From: Nematostella vectensis
Taxonomy: Eukaryota > Cnidaria > Anthozoa > Actiniaria > Edwardsiidae
Length of the DNA: 60,000 bases
Direction: 5' to 3'
Assembly: GCF_932526225.1 (NCBI RefSeq)
Contig: NC_064034.1
Span: 2,096,001-2,156,000, forward strand
Shown: positions 43,701-54,228 of the stretch, piece after piece
Position numbering within the stretch: position 1 is the stretch's first letter
Layout of the letters: the number at the start of each line of letters is the position of its first letter
Notes under the pieces: generated by a model
Told to the model about the DNA's origin: nothing
The model's input: the letters and a program-made list of their open reading frames with translations, nothing else
The model's database searches: none
Program-made: the position numbers and the translations under genes

Positions 43701-46250
43701 TGCACCTCAATGCTAGCCCTACTAGGATAACGCAGATCCAAGAGGAGACGAGGAAGGACACAACACTTCACTCACTTCGTGCCGTCATCGCCCAAGGTTG
43801 GCCAAACAAAAGAGCTGAATGCCCTGAGTTACTACACCCATACTGGAACTATCGTGACGAGCTTACTGTCGCCGATGGATTGGTCCTGAAGGGTACCCGA
43901 ATTGTAATTCCAAAGACCCTGCAACCAGATGTTCTACAGCAGCTACACTATGCACACCAGGGTGCGGAAAAATGCAAGCTCAGAGCCAAGGGATCAGTCT
44001 TTTGGGCGAACATCAATGCCGACATCGACAACATGGTCAAGAGTTGTGCTCCCTGTCAGCATAATCAGTCCATGAACACTAAAGAACCGCTAATGCCTCA
44101 TGATGTTCCACCAAGGCCCTGGCACACCCTAGCATCTGACTTGTTCTCCTGGAACGGTTCACCATACTTACTACTCTCTGATTACTACAGTAAGTTCCCA
44201 ATTGTGCGCAAGCTAACTAACATCCAATCATCAACTGTCATCGCTCACCTCAAAGGAATATTTGAGGAACATGGCATACCAGACAAACTTGTCACAGGAC
44301 ATGACACCCAGTTTACGTCTGCTCTATTCAAGGGTTTCAGCAGCACCTATGGATTTATTCACACAACTACAAGCCCATACTACAAGGAGGCTAATGGCTT
44401 CATAGAGAGAAATGTGCAAACTGTCAAGGATCTCCTTCAAAAATGCAAGGAATCAGGGCAAGACCCACATCTAGCCATGCTGTGCCTGAGAACAACCCCT
44501 TTGGGTCACACCCTGCCATCACCAGCAGAGTTGCTAAATTCCAGAATATATCAGTCTAACCTGCCAGCTACTTCCAGGCATGCACTACTGAACAAACCTG
44601 ACTATGATGCCAATGTCAAGCTGCAAGCCAGACAAGACCGACAGAAATCATATTACGACAGGACTTCCAAGTGTCTACAGCCTGTCTACCCTCAGGACGC
44701 TGTCAGAGTCTTCAACCCCCTCAACTCCAAATGGGAGCCAGGAATAGTTCGAGCCGCTGCGCCAACCCCACGCTCGCACATTGTGGACATGGCCAATGGC
44801 AGTACTCTCACCAGAAACCGCAGACACATTCGTCCCACAGGTGAAAAACTAAGCTTGAATAATACCTCAGCTACTGATGACTACGAGCCTGTAGCAGAAC
44901 CAGCACCTAACGGCAACCAACCCCCAACAGAGCCAAGGACATCTACACCTGGTACCCCTGCGAAGTCCACACCTACCCAAAGTGGTCCACCATTACGCAG
45001 ATCAACACGGACAGTGAAGCCCCCAGACAGACTGAACTTGTAGCATTTGCTACACAAACATTAGATATGGAACTATGTTATTATTAGTACTGCAAAGTTC
45101 TTTGTTTTTTTTTACACCCCTAATTGGACACTATCAGTCACATTTGTACTCATGTAATTTTTCAGCTTTTCAGCTTAGAGAAGGGGATGTTGTAGTTTTA
45201 CTTCCGGTTAATTAGCATATCTCTCGCACATGCGCACCCGGATTGAGTTCCTCGTGTAGTCCGCCATGTTTTGTACTGTGTTAATAAAATAGGTAATAAA
45301 AAGCCTTCAAGTCAACTTATTACAAATAGGATGTGAGATAAAGTATCTGACGTAAACAAGACAGCAGCCAAGTCAATATAAGAAGATAACAATTAACAGA
45401 AAGTTTATTGAAAGCTCGAGGGAACTGTCTCATGGCCGCTACCGTTATCTCTTAGGGATAAGAATAAATTGCTTCGACCACAATCAATGTGCTATCTAAG
45501 GGGTACCTATTGCTGTTTACCACATCCAAAGGACTATCCCTTAAGATTAAAAGTTTTACGATCACCCTCGTCTGTTTTATGAGTCCCCCTATCGCCATCC
45601 GGGAGAAAATCGTTTACAACAGAAGTCGCGTCAATACGATAATACTTTCAACACGCAAAGATATAACGACCATAACATTATACTGCTATTATCTATCGGG
45701 ACTGAAATCAAACCTGTAAAAACAGGCATAATCAATCAGAATAACCAAATAGCCGTGTTCGTTGTCCAGAATAGAATATGATATACCAAAACTGGTTCTC
45801 AACTTTTGGCATACATCAGAACTAATTATACTTTAGGTCTTCTAGAATAAACCAGGAGTAGATGGTAAATACCTATTCGAGGTCTTACCTGTCCAGGCTA
45901 ATCAGTGTGACGCACAACATGGACGAGGTCATACAGATGATATCCATCGAGATAAACAAGTTGTACAGGAATCTATCGGCGACTTGCGTGATCGCTAGAA
46001 CCACCCAGAGCATCATCTCCGCCACGAAGATGATGTCCGTCACTGCGAGATTAACAATGATATAGTTTGACACCGTGCGCATCGAGAGCTTGCGGAAAAA
46101 CACGAAGATGATGAAACCGTTGCCAATCAGGCCCAGAAATAGCAGAGTGCCCTGGAATGCGATCATAAACTCCAGGCTGAAGAATTCATCATTGGGGAGG
46201 GGTTCGGTTTGGTTCACGCTGGCTGTGGGCGGGGTCGATGTTGAGGACAT
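37703..46250 (-). CDS. Rhodopsin-family GPCR with long repeat-built C-terminal tail (GPCR A)
   Basis: Exons from the ATG: 46250-45889, 40430-40205, 39653-39453, 39204-39013, 38602-37703; all phases agree, giving 626 aa. The first 327 residues form seven membrane segments: an N-glycosylation site (Asn13), LGLIGNGFIIFVFF (TM1), VNLAVTD (TM2) and LDRYLAV (DRY, residues 120-122, split by the first intron). TM7 reads ATIDPILY, so NPxxY is DPxxY. The last exon encodes a Ser/Thr-rich tail of 299 residues. It ends in 15 full units of 13 residues (GSTSPAGLAETSP with E/D/K, A/T and P/L variants) and a partial unit cut by TAG. Each full consensus unit offers two Ser-Pro sites. Minus strand 46263 is a possible acceptor for a 5' UTR exon. 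The ligand is unknown. The tail join (GAG|GTACGT to CTAG|AGTCAAG) is clean, but transcript proof is lacking. Confidence 0.8.
37750..38340. repeat. 39-bp coding minisatellite (GPCR A tail)
   Basis: About 15 units of 39 bp, 13 codons each. Shared words include AACCAGGTGAAGTCTCTGCC and GCTGGTGATGTGG. Since 39 is a multiple of 3, the plus strand is also open (GDVEPGEVSAKPA repeats). The minus strand is chosen because it joins in phase to the receptor exons. Confidence 0.95.
39223..39411. repeat. (AGGTG)n pentamer array filling a short GPCR A intron
   Basis: About 38 near-perfect pentamers, followed by GAGCTGAGCT-type degenerate units to about 39442, occupy most of the 248-bp intron between GPCR A exons 3 and 4. 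Read on the minus strand it is (CACCT)n, ending near the acceptor at 39205. Confidence 0.97.
40088..40202. repeat. Tandem duplication (~57 bp) at the donor of GPCR A exon 2
   Basis: Two copies of a unit containing ATATGTAGTATAATATGCTA, GCTAGC palindromes and GTTTGAATACTAGCCTT. The nearer copy ends three bases from the exon 2 boundary at 40205. Confidence 0.85.
40742..40878 (+). repeat. 5' LTR, 137 bp
   Basis: Starts TGTTGTAGTTTTACTTCCGG and ends CAACTTATTACA. It contains AATAAA words near its 3' part that can serve as the poly(A) signal. Very short for an LTR. Confidence 0.97.
40879..40891 (+). other. Primer binding site
   Basis: TGGTGTCAGAAGC begins immediately after the LTR, the usual place and TGG start for tRNA priming. 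The priming tRNA was not identified. Confidence 0.7.
40967..45043 (+). CDS. gag-pol: Gag-Pol polyprotein of the LTR retrotransposon, 1358 aa, intact
   Basis: Single frame, no frameshift or stop between gag and pol. Gag-like N-terminus (residues 1-200), then a Cys/His region with CGNCG and a CCHC zinc knuckle CSNCGKPNHWAKVC (about 233-246). Aspartic protease IDTGAEGNVI (about 328). Reverse transcriptase with FSIVDARSGYWNIKL (about 567) and the catalytic box as GITDDIVVYG (about 630), so the usual Y before xDD is replaced. RNase H VIQVDASQRGLGA (about 775) and TDHKPLEAIF. Integrase zinc finger LHYAHQG ... SCAPCQ (about 993-1030), then the D, D, E residues in LASDLF, GHDTQF and GFIERN (about 1058, 1113, 1147). 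Domain order protease-RT-RNaseH-integrase is that of Ty3/gypsy elements. No envelope gene was seen. Confidence 0.97.
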   Translation: MAELTGLTSPRMDWNATDLQQALKKFKATVELYFSGPLKSKSEEEKVSYLLIWTGEEGIELVSTWSLTSDEKKKLSTYWEKFEECVAPKSNFRLARFKLRTLKQKDDEPVDSFIKKVRLLASECRYDNVDEHIIDALIFGSRRPRFQAKLLELDKTLTLAKAIDIARTEEATSAQLQDIRGTNTIPVHATTHKSPSSHPKTHSRENKQIQTCGNCGTSHNVTQKSLCPANGTKCSNCGKPNHWAKVCRSTKPQGPTPRGRGRRGNRNKSKQQINTLSNENASTAPEPLDSPQLYFHSLTIDSMSRQITQALVNIQVNSSNGTLPLLCKIDTGAEGNVIPLSNYKHIYPESLCDIDGKPLSLAPSDTRITAYGGHEVQHYGTCNLTLLHNGQSSPHEFHVVNTTGPTILGLPTCTAMKLVTLNHSLSKDQAEPAEIRPAQVPKDDPEAKAALLRQYVDCFEGIGCFSGEFHITLDPTVPAVVHPPRRVPEALQEPLRKELESLVQQGIITKVDEPTDWVNSLVCSTKRNGSIRLCLDPKDLNCAIKRPHHRTPTLDEVLSKLSGSEYFSIVDARSGYWNIKLDQESSLYTTFNSPHGRFRFLRLPFGLICAQDIFQKKVDETFGDLPGVTGITDDIVVYGRNRKEHDYNLKAVMERARETGLKFNADKCKIASKELVFFGHTLSADGLKLDPAKVEAINNMDPSTSLTDLQVFLGMTQYLSRFIPNLASTAAVLWDLTRKSSQFQWCPEHQKAVDDIKKLITSPASLQYFDSTKPVVIQVDASQRGLGATLIQDKGPVEYRSKLLTETERRYSNIEREMLAVVHGLEKFHYYAYGRHVQVHTDHKPLEAIFKKHLASAPPRIARMMLRIQKYDIDIRYVPGKDIPLADALSRLNPSPGDTIAGLDVSIHELHLHLNASPTRITQIQEETRKDTTLHSLRAVIAQGWPNKRAECPELLHPYWNYRDELTVADGLVLKGTRIVIPKTLQPDVLQQLHYAHQGAEKCKLRAKGSVFWANINADIDNMVKSCAPCQHNQSMNTKEPLMPHDVPPRPWHTLASDLFSWNGSPYLLLSDYYSKFPIVRKLTNIQSSTVIAHLKGIFEEHGIPDKLVTGHDTQFTSALFKGFSSTYGFIHTTTSPYYKEANGFIERNVQTVKDLLQKCKESGQDPHLAMLCLRTTPLGHTLPSPAELLNSRIYQSNLPATSRHALLNKPDYDANVKLQARQDRQKSYYDRTSKCLQPVYPQDAVRVFNPLNSKWEPGIVRAAAPTPRSHIVDMANGSTLTRNRRHIRPTGEKLSLNNTSATDDYEPVAEPAPNGNQPPTEPRTSTPGTPAKSTPTQSGPPLRRSTRTVKPPDRLNL
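45177..45187 (+). other. Polypurine tract
   Basis: AGAGAAGGGGA abuts the 3' LTR and would prime plus-strand synthesis. Confidence 0.85.
45188..45324 (+). repeat. 3' LTR, 137 bp
   Basis: Appears identical to the 5' LTR over all 137 bases by direct reading, and is followed by the AATAG target duplicate. Confidence 0.97.
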
Positions 46251-46261
46251 GGTGACACAAG

Positions 46262-46440
46262 ATCTAAACAAGAATATATTGGGTTACTTACTCTAAAACA
46301 ATTTGTCTAAACAAGATTGTGTTGCCTTACTAACGAAGGCGTCATAGTGACGAAAGATCTATACAAGATTGTGTTTACTGATGAAGGCTTAGTGTTGACT
46401 AAGATCTATACAAGATTGTGTTTGCTTTACTGATGGTGAC
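46262..46440. repeat. Degenerate ~50-bp tandem copies upstream of the GPCR A start codon
   Basis: Three to four diverged units share GATCTATACAAGATTGTGTT or close variants (TCTAAACAAG). On the minus strand these read CTTGTATAG|ATCTT, matching the acceptor-like CTTGTTTAG|ATCTTGTGTCACC that directly precedes the ATG. Confidence 0.65.
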
Positions 46441-46540
46441 ATATCATGGTGTCATATTCTACCTCCTGGTTACACCCCTCGTCACTGACCCTTTGATATT
46501 GGATGACCGAGAGACCAACATCAATGTGATGGTGGATAAG

Positions 46541-46735
46541 GATGGGCGTCGATATGATTGGATAACAGGGAGGATGAGCGTCGATATGATTGGATAACAG
46601 GGAGGATGAGCGTCGATATGATTGGATGACAGGGAGGATGAGCGTCGATATGATTGGATGACAGGGAGGATGAGCGTCGATATGATTGGATAACAGGGAG
46701 GATGGGTATCGATATGATTGGATGACAGCAGACAG
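46541..46735. repeat. 31-bp tandem array, about six copies
   Basis: Unit contains GATGAGCGTCGATATGATTG followed by GATAACAGGGAG or GATGACAGGGAG. It is upstream of GPCR A. No coding role was recognised. Confidence 0.9.
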
Positions 46736-46794
46736 TGTCGATTGATTGTTTACTTCACAGGAATGACGAGTCATGTTCCCATACAAAGAGGAAA

Positions 46795-47170
46795 GCCCCA
46801 TATCCCAAGCTTTGTTAAAACCCCCTATCCCAACCTTTTTTTGAGAAAAACCCCTTTCCCAATCTTTGCTTTGCGAAAACCCACTATCCCAAACTTTGCT
46901 TAGGGAAAAAAACCTATCCCAAATTTTGCTTAGGGAAAACCCCCTATCCCAAACTTTGCTTAGGGAAAAGCCTATCCCAAACTTTGCTTAGGGAAAACCC
47001 CTATCCCAAACTTTGCTAAGGGAAAACCCCCTATCCCAAACTTTGCTAAGGGAAACCCCTCTATCCCAAACTTTGCTAAGGGAAAACCCCCTATCCCAAA
47101 CTTTGCTAAGGGAAAACCCCCTATCCAGAACTTTGCTAAGGGAAAACCCCCTATCCCAAACTTTGCTTGG
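46795..47170. repeat. ~29-bp tandem array, about 13 copies
   Basis: Unit built from CTATCCCAAACTTTGCT and AAGGGAAAACCCC. It is more degenerate at the left (46795-46950) and nearly uniform at the right. Confidence 0.92.
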
Positions 47171-47199
47171 GTGGCACCTGCTTATCACTGAGTATCGAA

Positions 47200-49323
47200 A
47201 TGCTTTTTAAATCCTGAGAGACTGTAAGTACCGTGGAACATTTGCTCAACAGCTGCCGGAAAATCGACTACTCGGAGACTGGAAGTAACTAAAGATATAA
47301 ACATGTTCGATAGATGAGCGACACAACTCGCTAGAAGCTCCGGGTTACCACACCTACCTGTCGGAAATGAGGTAGTAAATACCACTGACAGCAAAGGAAG
47401 CTTTTAAAGATCTTAAAGACCACCTCAGGCCTGCTTTGTCACTAGGCAGACAAATAGGAGGCCTTTGGAGATGAAAAGCAATCCCTTATGATAACTAAGA
47501 CACACGGACATGAGGCAGTCATAGCGGAATAGCATAGCCAGTCTCAAGTATCCAAATGGTTTTGATAGAAACACTATTCGGCATATGACCTAAGCATCAA
47601 GATTACAATGAAAAAAGGGTCGGTTTATTGATATATGCTCTTGGTATCGTGAATCCCTTATCATCGACATTTGCAAAAAGTGCTCAAGGAAAAACGTTTA
47701 AAAGGACATAGACTTAGTAGAATTGCCTTAAGTAGATTAGAGATACAAAACAATAAAAGGAACACACGGTTAAAGAAAATACCAACATTTGTTAGCGAAT
47801 ATTATTACTCAAATGAAGGGTTCAAGCTAGAAAATAAATTGTATCAACATTTACTAGGCCTAGGCCTATTCTCATAGCATGTTCAGAATACCAAATTAAA
47901 CATGAACACCGAGTAATTTCGTAGCGACTGAAAGTCACAGCTCATATAAAAAGTGTTTCGTGTTTAAAGCCGTGTGTGTGGTGGCCCCGGACCCGTCTAT
48001 ACTGTTGGCTCTACCACGTCGTATTTGCGTTCTCAGAATACAGCATCCCAGCTAAATGTATACTATATATTTTAAACTTTTCACCCGAACATCCTCACTC
48101 CCCCTCCTTCCTCCTTCCCCGCCCAAAAGACAAAAAATCACATTACTCTTAACTCTAAGATAGGAGAAAATGATGTTATTATTACATGTATCAATGGCTG
48201 AGTACACGCCACAATGTCTTCACAAAAACACCGGATATTGATAACTACAGAGAAAGAAGGAATAAATCATGCCAATATAGCCTCGCGTAGAGTGCATTGC
48301 TAAGATGATCCGGATCATGAAGAGGATTAGACACTGAAAACATATAGACCATTGTAAATCCGGCTCAAAGGACCAAAAAAGCCAAAAGGCAACTATAAAA
48401 GGGTGAATTCTCCTGTTCCTTTTCGCACACTTATTGACTAATCTACCTAAACTATAGTCTAAGCAAGATTCTGGGTGTTTTTCTTAGGGCGGTTGCTAAA
48501 AGAAGGCAGTACTAAAGAGCTTTTTGTAATGCGCATAACTCGATGCCAATCACGAGAGATATCGAGTACTCGGGTCTTAATTCTGTCGTCTTATCTTAAG
48601 CCTCATAACCGCGTACAAGATTCTAATAAAGCATAGTCGAGGGTTTGTCTAATGCATTGGCTAACAGTAGGAGAGATTTCTTAATAACATTTTATATTTG
48701 TTTTCGTTGGATGCGGATCTTTCAGAGAGCTTTGATCTATGTTTTATTAAAACAGGTCGGTTATCCCCCTTTTATTTTTTTTACATGTGGTTCTAAAAAT
48801 TGCAGAGAAAAAATAGAACTTTGTACTTGAAACTGCATAATTACAGAAGATGGAAAGAGAAAAAAGGTGACCTAGCGCAACCAAAAATATAAACAAAATA
48901 CTAAAAAGCAAACAATAAATAATACACAAAAAAGAAATTTCGGGATTTGATATTCTCTCGCGTGTTTCAATTGCTACTCATCTTTTGATAACTGAAATAA
49001 ATCCGTGATTATATCTAAGAGTATAGAAGGGTTAGAGTGTAGCACTTCACTGCCAGACGCGAATCCTCGTGCACGATGACGTCTATACATCTTTCTCATG
49101 AGAGAACCGTGCTACTAGAGGACATTAAAGCTTTTATCAGTAGATTCTTGTAATGGTCGTCAAGTGGGGAGGAAGTGCTTTGGACTTGAGGAATTCATTA
49201 AAAGCGATAGACTTTGTAGGGGGGGGGGGGGGGTGGAGAAGGTGTTTGAACACACTCAGATTTCTATAACTGCAAAAACAAAGGCCTGCCCATTGGTTTA
49301 TTAGCAAATTCATTATCGTTTTC

Positions 49324-49371
<48 letters not shown>

Positions 49372-52300
49372 GGTGTACTTTTAACAAATGCATTTTTAAT
49401 TAAATGTTTTCATTATTGTTATGTGCCTCTTTAACTTGTATCATTTTCAAGAAATTGCGTTTTATTGTTTAAATATTAACCATGAGACAGCGCGGGTCAT
49501 GACCTACGAATTGTAAATGCAACCTTTTTTGAAATAAATATAGCTATAAATTCAATTGTAAAAGAGCGAAAAAATGTTTTCCATGGCAATGAAAAAACAC
49601 GCCGACTTTTAAAAGCCAAACGAAATATCACAGTCAACAAACAAGATATCATTATCCACATATTCAACCACCGACACCGCGGAGTACTATTTCTTACGGC
49701 CAATAAACATGAAGGCTTCGTTAAATTCTCAAATAATCGTGGTACATATCTTTGATTTATCATAGGGGCAAGGTGCGATAAAAGGGCTAGACGAAACACC
49801 CGGCGATTTACATGATTCTATTTTTATTCAATTACATTTTATTGGAAATTTTAGGGAAATCCTGTAAAACCGACATAGAAATGGTAAATCATTCTCAAAC
49901 TCCATTTCAACGGCGATCCTCTGGGAAAAACGTGTCGGAAGATACCGCTTTGTTTTAGATATTATGATATCTGTTCACTCCATGTGCAAGACTTCACCTA
50001 TCGAATGAAATTTCCATTAAATAGACTTAATGAAATTCCATTTTGTGAACCCAGAAAAACGAAAACAGCAATATTTTAAAAATTTGATCAGTTTAGGGTT
50101 TAAAAGATCTTTAAGTAACCAAACGAGTACTTTACCGATAAATTCTAAAAACTCTAAAAGTCCTATTGACTGTGATAAGTGTTGCAAACTTGCGATTGCA
50201 TTAAATAGTGTAAACCAACCAAAAAATTAGCTGAGCTTCCTTTTTCCTCTTTTTATTAGTAAGGTTTTGTGCTTAATAACATGTCAACATTTAGTTCAGC
50301 CTGTTCAGATCATTTTTGGAGCTACTCTTTGTTTATGAAAAAAAAAAGAAATCTACCGGCTGGGAATGTTTACAGTTCGACAGAGTTTCATTTTTAACGG
50401 TAAACATCACCTTTATAAATTACCCCTTGTTAGTTCAACAAAATGTTTCTAATTTTACAAGCGTCAATAAATGCAAGTAAAGAAAGTCATTCCAGACACG
50501 AAACCCTGACAAGAAGGTTATTACTAAGTGAGGCTATTCGTCACGGAAACAATCGGTACTCGCTAAAGCAATTCACGTGGACCCTTCTCTAGACAAACAC
50601 CATCAAAATGAAACCATCAGAATAATATGCTTCATGACTGATAATGGTAGTTTATCATTTCTTACATAAATAGAGCCACTAAAAGATGAATTTTCATTTG
50701 GAAAATGTCATATGCTTGGCTCCACTCAAGAGTATAGATAAAGGTGGTCTAGGGCGACAATGTCGAGAAGTCACACTTTCAACCCATAAGTACACACTCA
50801 ATCCATCTTGACTTATTAATGGTTTTCACTTAGTAACTTTTACAGAATTAAGGGGAATGTGTCGCCCGTGTTGAAACAATAGTAGCTGGAATAGTTCTTG
50901 CGTTGAGCGGTTAAAGAGGGGTTTTTTTTCAACTTGGAGTCTGTGAGGTACTCTTGCGATAGTTTTAGATAGATAGATAAGCGTATTTTTAAATCTGGAG
51001 TGTTAAAAACTGCGAAACAGTACAAATAACATAGAATGGGATATTTAAAGTTTCTGGTTTGTGAAGGGAAGCTTTTCCTTTACAAAGTCTGGATGTTTGC
51101 AAGGAGAACAAAAATATTTGCTTCTGTAGTCTGATGCAGAACTTTGAACATCAAGAAATAGTCCGAGAAATAGTTTAGCTTCATCATTTTGGAAAAATCA
51201 CTGGTTATCTGGATAAAGGTTATCTTAATATGAGCGTTGTAACATAAAATCCAACTATGGACAATAAAAATAGAAAAATTTTCAATGAAATGGGAAAAAA
51301 TGGGAAATGTCGTTATCGACAGTACATATTTTACGACGGTCACATGGTACGGACACGGTGCTCGTAACGCTTGACACGCTCGGCACGCTTTTAAAGGAGA
51401 GAATTCGCCACTCAAACAGCAAATGGCTATTATCAAACTCCGCCGTCGTTCTTGTTTTGAGATCGCTCCGCTGCTCGGAAATCCTATACACTAGGGAATA
51501 ATGGACTTAATACCCACACGAAAATAATACTTTTCCGTCTAGTCAGGGAAGTGTTCATTACACATTTGTAGAAGCGATCTTATACGAACGCCTTTCGGTA
51601 CTAAAGGCGGTAATTTGATGGGAAGCAAAAGAAGGCGAAATTTGTCTCTGATAGCGCAACACAGCGTGGAGCTTGGAATCAAATAAAAAGTAATTGAGCT
51701 TAGCGTTAGAATTGGGGCCCTGAAATTACATCCTTAATAGAAAAGTACAGCCTTTAGAAAATCTAAATTGAAATATATAAACGGATATGATGAGGTCTGT
51801 TTTGCCTTTAAGACACTTAGAGCGAGGTAAACACGAGGAGATCAAAACATAAAGACATGAATAAAATAAATCATTGTCTGGATGAATTTTTGAGTCGAAA
51901 ATGAATTTTCATAAATATTTTCATAATAGATTTTCAGCACTAAAATCACAATCGCTTTATGCTTAATTTGGTTATGCTTGCCATTAGATGTACCAATTCG
52001 CAAATGGTTCCTGAGTTGTTTCCCGCTATAACACCCAGGGCTAGGCTGTAATAGGGCGACCACCCCCGAATATTGACATTAAACTCTGCTCCAAGGCCAC
52101 TGGAAATCTCTGCCTTTGTGACGGCAACTAATGAGCTGCTTTTTGATGTTTGCAAGCAAAATCCCATTTCTTCGACATCAACTTAGCGATTGCTTTCCGC
52201 CCCCACTGTTTCTCAGATTTTCCAAACAAGCCTCCGAGGGCCACTTTAAAGTAAACCTTCATAAAAAAAGATAATTAATTTCCCATAATGCAAATATAAA

Positions 52301-54100
52301 AGAGGAATCAAATGCTCTCTTTGGTGTCAAAACATTCCTTTGACATTTTTTTCTTATTTCTTGTACTTCCTGTTCGCGGGTCCTTTTAACCCTGGGTCGA
52401 TGACATTTTCCGTGTTTGAATACACAATTCGAGTGCGAACGTGTTTGATAAGGAAAACTCTTAACAAGCTAACGGATAACAGACCCATTTAGAAATTTTT
52501 TTTCGAGTAAATATTTCATTTTGTCAAACGCGTGACAACGTAACTACAATCTTTTAGTTTTTATTGTAATGAGTGGCTTTTCTTCAAGACAACTGCTAAA
52601 GGACCTCGCGGTGGCAGCACGCGACAACATGAGTGAAGAGCATTAATATTCTAAAGTGGGGAATCACATCTTGAGAGGAGATTCAAAATAAATGTTTTCC
52701 AAAGACTTGAAACACCGCTTTGACGGATTATTTTATCTTTTATTATTACGCTAAAAAGCTCGCTGGGATAAAAGAGCTATACAGTGCATTATCGGGCTAA
52801 TCTACTACCATCAATCACTGTACTACCCCTGAAAGACCCTTCCATCTACTGATCCCTTTTGTAAAAACAATAGGTCGTTAACTAGGACAAACACTAAGCA
52901 GCCTTGGACTTGTTAGCAAAATGACAAATACTATATATTTCAGTTATTACTCTATACAAAACTAGCGCGATAACCCTTTGGTGATGTCGTCAACACCTGC
53001 TTGATTATAATTACTGGTTAAACGCCCCGTGAAAATGCTCCGTCTGCTTGAGACGGCGGTTGTGAAGAAACAAACTTCTCGGATGGCGAAACAGCGAAAA
53101 GCGATGCATGTGTTAAAGTAAATGTTCCAGCAAACCTCACTCTCCGAATGACTGTGCGTTTATGCTGGTTATACAATTTGCAGTTAATTGGAGACTAGCA
53201 TCCGCCTATACGTCCCCTGGCAAACTGTAAAGTCACTCACAAAAGTAAAAAGCTGCCATTAACGCTAATATCGTCCAAACGACCCTTACTCGCCCACTCT
53301 GTTTTCATTTGTTTGTACGCAGCTTTTAAGACTGATATTGCGCATACAGCGAGCTCGTGCATGGCGTCAGGATATTACAGGAGCTATCTTCTAATTGGCA
53401 AGTCTGTTCAGTTATTAAGCTACAGTTAGGTACTTTTAGGCGGGGCCAATCTCGCACGATTAACTAAGACTACGTATGCAGCTACCAAGATTATTATTAT
53501 TTTTTTTTTTTTGCGTAATGAATATACATGTATCGCGAAAGTATTCCCGATTATCCCGATGACTTTGTGGGGATATTTAGAGAAATATAACCTTAAATAA
53601 GTATATATAACGTCTGCCATGGCAGTTTTAAGCAGGTTCTTTTTCTAGTGTTTCCTGCTCGTAAAGCCTCATATATTTCTAATGTCGTTGTGTGTGCGGA
53701 ATCATGCAAACTTTGCTTGACACAGCGTTGTTTTTACTGGCTGGATGATGAGACTGACATTATCACGCACAGTTCCTGGGTATCTCTCTTGTTGCCCTCG
53801 AGTCTGAGAAAAGGCTTCCATTTGTTACTTTTGTCTCTCTCGTCTTGCCCAATATAGACTGTAAATACAAACCCATTGCAGCTCCAGAAACGTAAATGTT
53901 TTATGAAACTACCTTAAGGTTTCTACATTGAAAATGGCTCGCTCATCACTCCATAGCCTTCCCGTCTGCGTAGTTATCTTTAATCATTAGTGAAGGCGAA
54001 GCCATTTCAACCGTTGCACCAGTTCTACAGACGAAGGGACCGTTAAATCAAGCTCCGCGAACTTCTATAATATCCAAACTTAGCAAGCGTCAGTAAACCC
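47200..54100. other. Gene-poor stretch of about 7 kb
   Basis: No open frame here has a recognisable domain or a plausible exon chain by eye. Small features are a poly-G run near 49219-49233, the TA repeat at 49327-49369 and a poly-T run near 53500. It may hold unrecognised regulatory DNA of the two GPCR genes. Confidence 0.5.
49327..49369. repeat. (TA)n microsatellite
   Basis: About 21 uninterrupted TA units. Confidence 0.98.
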
Positions 54101-54103
54101 CAA

Positions 54104-54228
54104 CCTTAACTGCGCAGCGTTCTCATACCTGGATGGAAGCGAAGGCATTGTCAATAAAGCCCCAAAAGCCCCCTCTTTCCTACCCTTAACTGCGCAACGT
54201 TCTCAGACCTTCGTGGAAGCAAAATCGC
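54104..54228. repeat. ~80-bp duplication of the GPCR B C-terminal end and stop
   Basis: CCTTAACTGCGCA(G/A)CGTTCTCA followed by TGGAAGC occurs at 54104-54145 and 54184-54228. On the minus strand the in-gene copy encodes FASTKV then TGA. The downstream copy would read FASIQV then TGA. Confidence 0.75.

Larger units (their letters stand above)
40742..45324 (+). mobile_element. Complete Ty3/gypsy-type LTR retrotransposon, intron 1 of GPCR A
   Basis: 4583 bp, flanked by a perfect 5-bp target duplication AATAG (40737-40741 and 45325-45329). The two 137-bp LTRs (TG...CA) appear identical over their full length. A primer site follows the 5' LTR, a polypurine tract precedes the 3' LTR, and one uninterrupted gag-pol frame lies between. 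Identical LTRs and an intact frame indicate a very recent insertion. It lies antisense to the host receptor gene, inside its 5.5-kb first intron. Confidence 0.97.
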
